Below, piece by piece: positions 13,201-14,871 of a DNA stretch of 14,871 nt (position 1 is its first letter; the number at the start of each line of letters is the position of its first letter). Source of the DNA: Promethearchaeia archaeon (GTDB taxonomy: Archaea; Asgardarchaeota; Lokiarchaeia; Sigyniarchaeales; SOKP01); contig JAHQWS010000310.1 of the NCBI GenBank assembly GCA_029856295.1, forward strand, positions 1-14,871, read 5' to 3'. The position numbers were made by a program, and so were the translations under genes. A model generated the notes under the pieces. That model was not told the DNA's origin. It made no database searches and worked only from the letters and a program-made list of their open reading frames with translations.

Positions 13201-14337
13201 CTCTTGTCGAGCTAATTCGGCTTTTTTATTTGTTATTCTTGTGTATAAATCAGCTCTATCTATTGGTGGCACTGTTTCTTTTGCTTTTTGAAAGAGAGTT
13301 ATAGCCTCCCCTGGACAAGTTGAAACGCAAAGTCCACAGCCTATACAGCGATTACGATTGATTGACGAAATTTGATCTATGATAGTAATAGCATCCATCA
13401 AGCAGCGATTTACACATACCTCACATCCTGTACAAAGATCAGGATCGACTTTTGCATAATAATTGCTTGCTATATATTCCACCGGGTTATCAAATTTCTT
13501 TAGATGGGTCGTGAGTTCACAACAACATCCGCAACAATTACATATAAAAAATGGAATTTGGGTATTATCAGGTTGGACAATAAATCCAGCCTCCTCAAAT
13601 TTATCCAATAATTCCAGAGCTTCTTCCTTAGTTATTTGGCGAGACCAACCTTGATCGAGCGAGATTTGGGCCCCTCTGCCTAATGTCATACAAGTTTCGC
13701 GAATATCCGACAACTTGCAAGGCTCTCCAAGAATATCCTTGCTTTTTCTACATACACAATCCATAATAGCTATTAATCCCTTTGTGATTGACTCATCTTC
13801 TAAAATTTCTCTTAAACTATTATAAGTGGAAATAGAGTGTTCCGAGGAAATGCTCTGCCTGACTGGAATAGTGCGCAATTGGTTTATTTTTGTTCTCGTA
13901 AATTCATCCATGAACGCCTCCTCAATGTATTGTTCAAAATCTTCTACAAATTCCTTGTTCAGGCGGTCTAATTGGTATTCATACATGCCAACTGCTAAAA
14001 ATGCAATCGCATAATACTTTGTTTCTTCGTTCTCATCAACGACCGTCGCATGCGCGATACTCCCCTTTTTGTACATGCGGGACAATATCTTCTCAAGTTC
14101 CTCAATAGAAACTCCCATTCTTTTTACTCGTCGATAGATTTTATGCAATGGTTCTGGCGCGAGTCTCAATTTTAAAGCAATTTTAGCCTCTTCTGGAGTA
14201 AATAAATGCTTTAGTATCTTAATTTCAATCCCAGACTCCGTGGACGGGTATCCAATAGGAAGATTATCGAGATGTTGCCGCAATTCTAGATAAACTTCAA
14301 GATCACCATCTTCTCGAATTGATTCTCCTTCAGTCAT
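13192..14337 (-). CDS. Multi-cysteine 4Fe-4S ferredoxin-domain protein of unknown role
   Basis: This 381-residue protein ends in a two-cluster ferredoxin domain: Cys302-x2-Cys305-x2-Cys308-x3-Cys312 and Cys331-x2-Cys334-x2-Cys337-x3-Cys341 (CxxCxxCxxxC; the second followed by Pro), each for one [4Fe-4S]. Before it are two other cysteine groups: Cys194-x-Cys196, Cys207 and Cys216 (DCVCRK, EPCK, ETCM), and a dense FICNCCGCCCE (264-274) with six Cys. The N-terminal part (about 35-120) is helical, with HLFTPEEAKIALKLRL and VSIEELEKILSRMYKKGSI, resembling a winged-helix domain. No membrane segment is seen, so it should be cytoplasmic. Similar architecture is known from anaerobic Archaea and Bacteria as uncharacterised 4Fe-4S proteins. 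A role in electron transfer or redox sensing is inference. It stands alone, converging on the ribosomal cluster. Confidence 0.85.
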   Translation of the reverse strand: MTEGESIREDGDLEVYLELRQHLDNLPIGYPSTESGIEIKILKHLFTPEEAKIALKLRLAPEPLHKIYRRVKRMGVSIEELEKILSRMYKKGSIAHATVVDENEETKYYAIAFLAVGMYEYQLDRLNKEFVEDFEQYIEEAFMDEFTRTKINQLRTIPVRQSISSEHSISTYNSLREILEDESITKGLIAIMDCVCRKSKDILGEPCKLSDIRETCMTLGRGAQISLDQGWSRQITKEEALELLDKFEEAGFIVQPDNTQIPFFICNCCGCCCELTTHLKKFDNPVEYIASNYYAKVDPDLCTGCEVCVNRCLMDAITIIDQISSINRNRCIGCGLCVSTCPGEAITLFQKAKETVPPIDRADLYTRITNKKAELARQEKS

Positions 14338-14514
14338 TATAATATCCCGTAAATTTAGGTAGACTATTTTAAATTAATTTTAATTTAGTTTTATTTTCAA
14401 TGCTATTATAATTAGTGGTTTAGTTCTAAAAACTTTTTATCAAATCTCATGTGAATTTACAAAAATGAAAAATTAATAATTATTATTAAAAAAATAGTAA
14501 ATAAGATTAATACG
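14338..14514. other. Spacer upstream of the ferredoxin-type gene
   Basis: This 177-bp AT-rich spacer separates two minus-strand genes. On the minus strand a TATA-like TTTAAAAT (plus 14366-14373) lies about 30 bp before the ATG at 14337, which would give a very short leader. A perfect 8-bp inverted repeat around one central base, TTAATAAT/ATTATTAA, is at 14473-14489, next to an A7 run (14488-14494), which reads as a T-tract for the upstream minus-strand gene. No gene is seen. Confidence 0.4.
14488..14494 (-). terminator. T-tract (minus strand), candidate terminator of the membrane-protein gene
   Basis: Seven T on the minus strand lie about 20 bp beyond the stop codon of the membrane-protein gene ending at 14515, directly preceded (in transcription order overlapped) by nothing coding. 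The adjacent 17-nt palindrome at 14473-14489 could add to the signal. Confidence 0.35.
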
Positions 14515-14871
14515 TTAATTATCTGAAATATCGAGCATTCTATATATCAACTGGATTAAACCGGGCAGAATAAAGATAAAACCAAGGGTATTTCCAATGA
14601 GATGCACGGTTGTAAATGGCAAGCCAATTATATATGTCACCCAAAATATATCTAACGTTCCGAATATACTTAAGGCTCCAATTAATGTAGAGAGAATATC
14701 ATACACAAATGTAATTACTGCTCCTATTATCGCAAAAATTAAGAGCACGCGAAAAACATACAAATCGTCTTCCGGTTTGAAAAATTCTCTTTTCTTTAGA
14801 AAACCATGCGTTATTCCCCCTAAAATACCCACTAATGAATAATGGGCTAATTGATAAGCAAACAATGGTAA
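14515..14871 (-). CDS. Membrane protein resembling an ECF-transporter S component, C-terminal part
   Basis: The frame stays open to the right edge, so the start is not visible; the TTG at 14865 is only the first possible start inside the window. About 118 residues remain, with three to four hydrophobic helices. The pattern is suggestive: a helix with HYSLVGILGGITHGF, a short basic/acidic loop (LKKREFFKPEDD), a helix ending in FVYDILSTLIGAL, and a last one with IGLPFTTVHLIGNTLGFIFILPGLIQLI. The YD-x3-(T/S) motif followed by G(I/L)PF-x3-H-x2-(G/S)N is what I associate with substrate-binding (S) components of energy-coupling-factor vitamin transporters. The substrate is unknown, and no EcfA/EcfT partner is visible. 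The family call is tentative; that it is a membrane protein is clear. Confidence 0.6.
   Translation of the reverse strand, partial: LPLFAYQLAHYSLVGILGGITHGFLKKREFFKPEDDLYVFRVLLIFAIIGAVITFVYDILSTLIGALSIFGTLDIFWVTYIIGLPFTTVHLIGNTLGFIFILPGLIQLIYRMLDISDN

Noticed and set aside
13463..14014. Two plus-strand frames inside the ferredoxin-type gene
   Set aside because: The minus-strand product has intact ferredoxin motifs, so these are shadows.
14597..14842. Plus-strand frame opposite the membrane protein at the right edge
   Set aside because: The minus-strand product has a coherent helix pattern; the plus-strand product has no such order.
1..14871. CRISPR arrays, tRNA genes, insertion sequences, phage genes
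   Set aside because: No spaced direct repeats, no cloverleaf-like segments, and no transposase or integrase motifs were seen in any spacer or frame.

Overview
The window is archaeal chromosome, AT-rich, with dense genes and 80-85% AT spacers. The evidence for Archaea is a long ribosomal-protein cluster in archaeal order that includes archaeal/eukaryotic-only proteins (eS4, eL32, eL19) and the RNase P protein Rnp1 (Rpp29/Pop4) between uL29 and uS17. Shine-Dalgarno-like GGTGA/GGAGTG motifs precede most of these genes, and TATA-like boxes precede the transcription units. Low GC, acidic extensions on ribosomal proteins and a multi-cysteine ferredoxin-type protein would fit an Asgard (Promethearchaeota, Loki-like) genome, but that placement is inference; the archaeal assignment is firm.

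Left part (1-3392): the 3' end of an alpha/beta hydrolase cut by the window edge; a small two-helix membrane protein of unknown role; then a compact same-strand set of GNAT acetyltransferase, ribokinase and a two-barrel cupin related to type II phosphomannose isomerases. The spacing (25 and 20 bp) suggests one transcript. A T-rich tract ends the membrane-protein gene, and a second T-rich region follows the cupin.

Middle part (3393-13149): a spacer with a candidate promoter, then 19 tightly packed genes: uS19, uL22, uS3, uL29, rnp1, uS17, uL14, uL24, eS4, uL5, uS14, uS8, uL6, eL32, eL19, uL18, uS5, uL30, uL15. They build both ribosomal subunits, plus one RNase P subunit. Several start codons were moved downstream of the longest reading frame, because an in-frame GTG or ATG lies inside or beside the ribosome-binding site. 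uS14 (51 residues) is too short for a usual ORF cut-off but is clearly present. The cluster lacks the usual upstream block (uL3-uL4-uL23-uL2) and the usual downstream SecY/adenylate kinase block.

Right part (13150-14871): a minus-strand gene converges on uL15 and encodes a protein with two [4Fe-4S] ferredoxin motifs and two further cysteine clusters. Beyond it lies the C-terminal part of a membrane protein resembling ECF-transporter S components, cut by the right edge. No tRNA, rRNA, CRISPR array, insertion sequence or phage gene was seen. I did not find a clearly new multi-gene system. The best leads are the cysteine-cluster protein, the acidic extensions on several ribosomal proteins, the clipped ribosomal cluster and the uS14 start.
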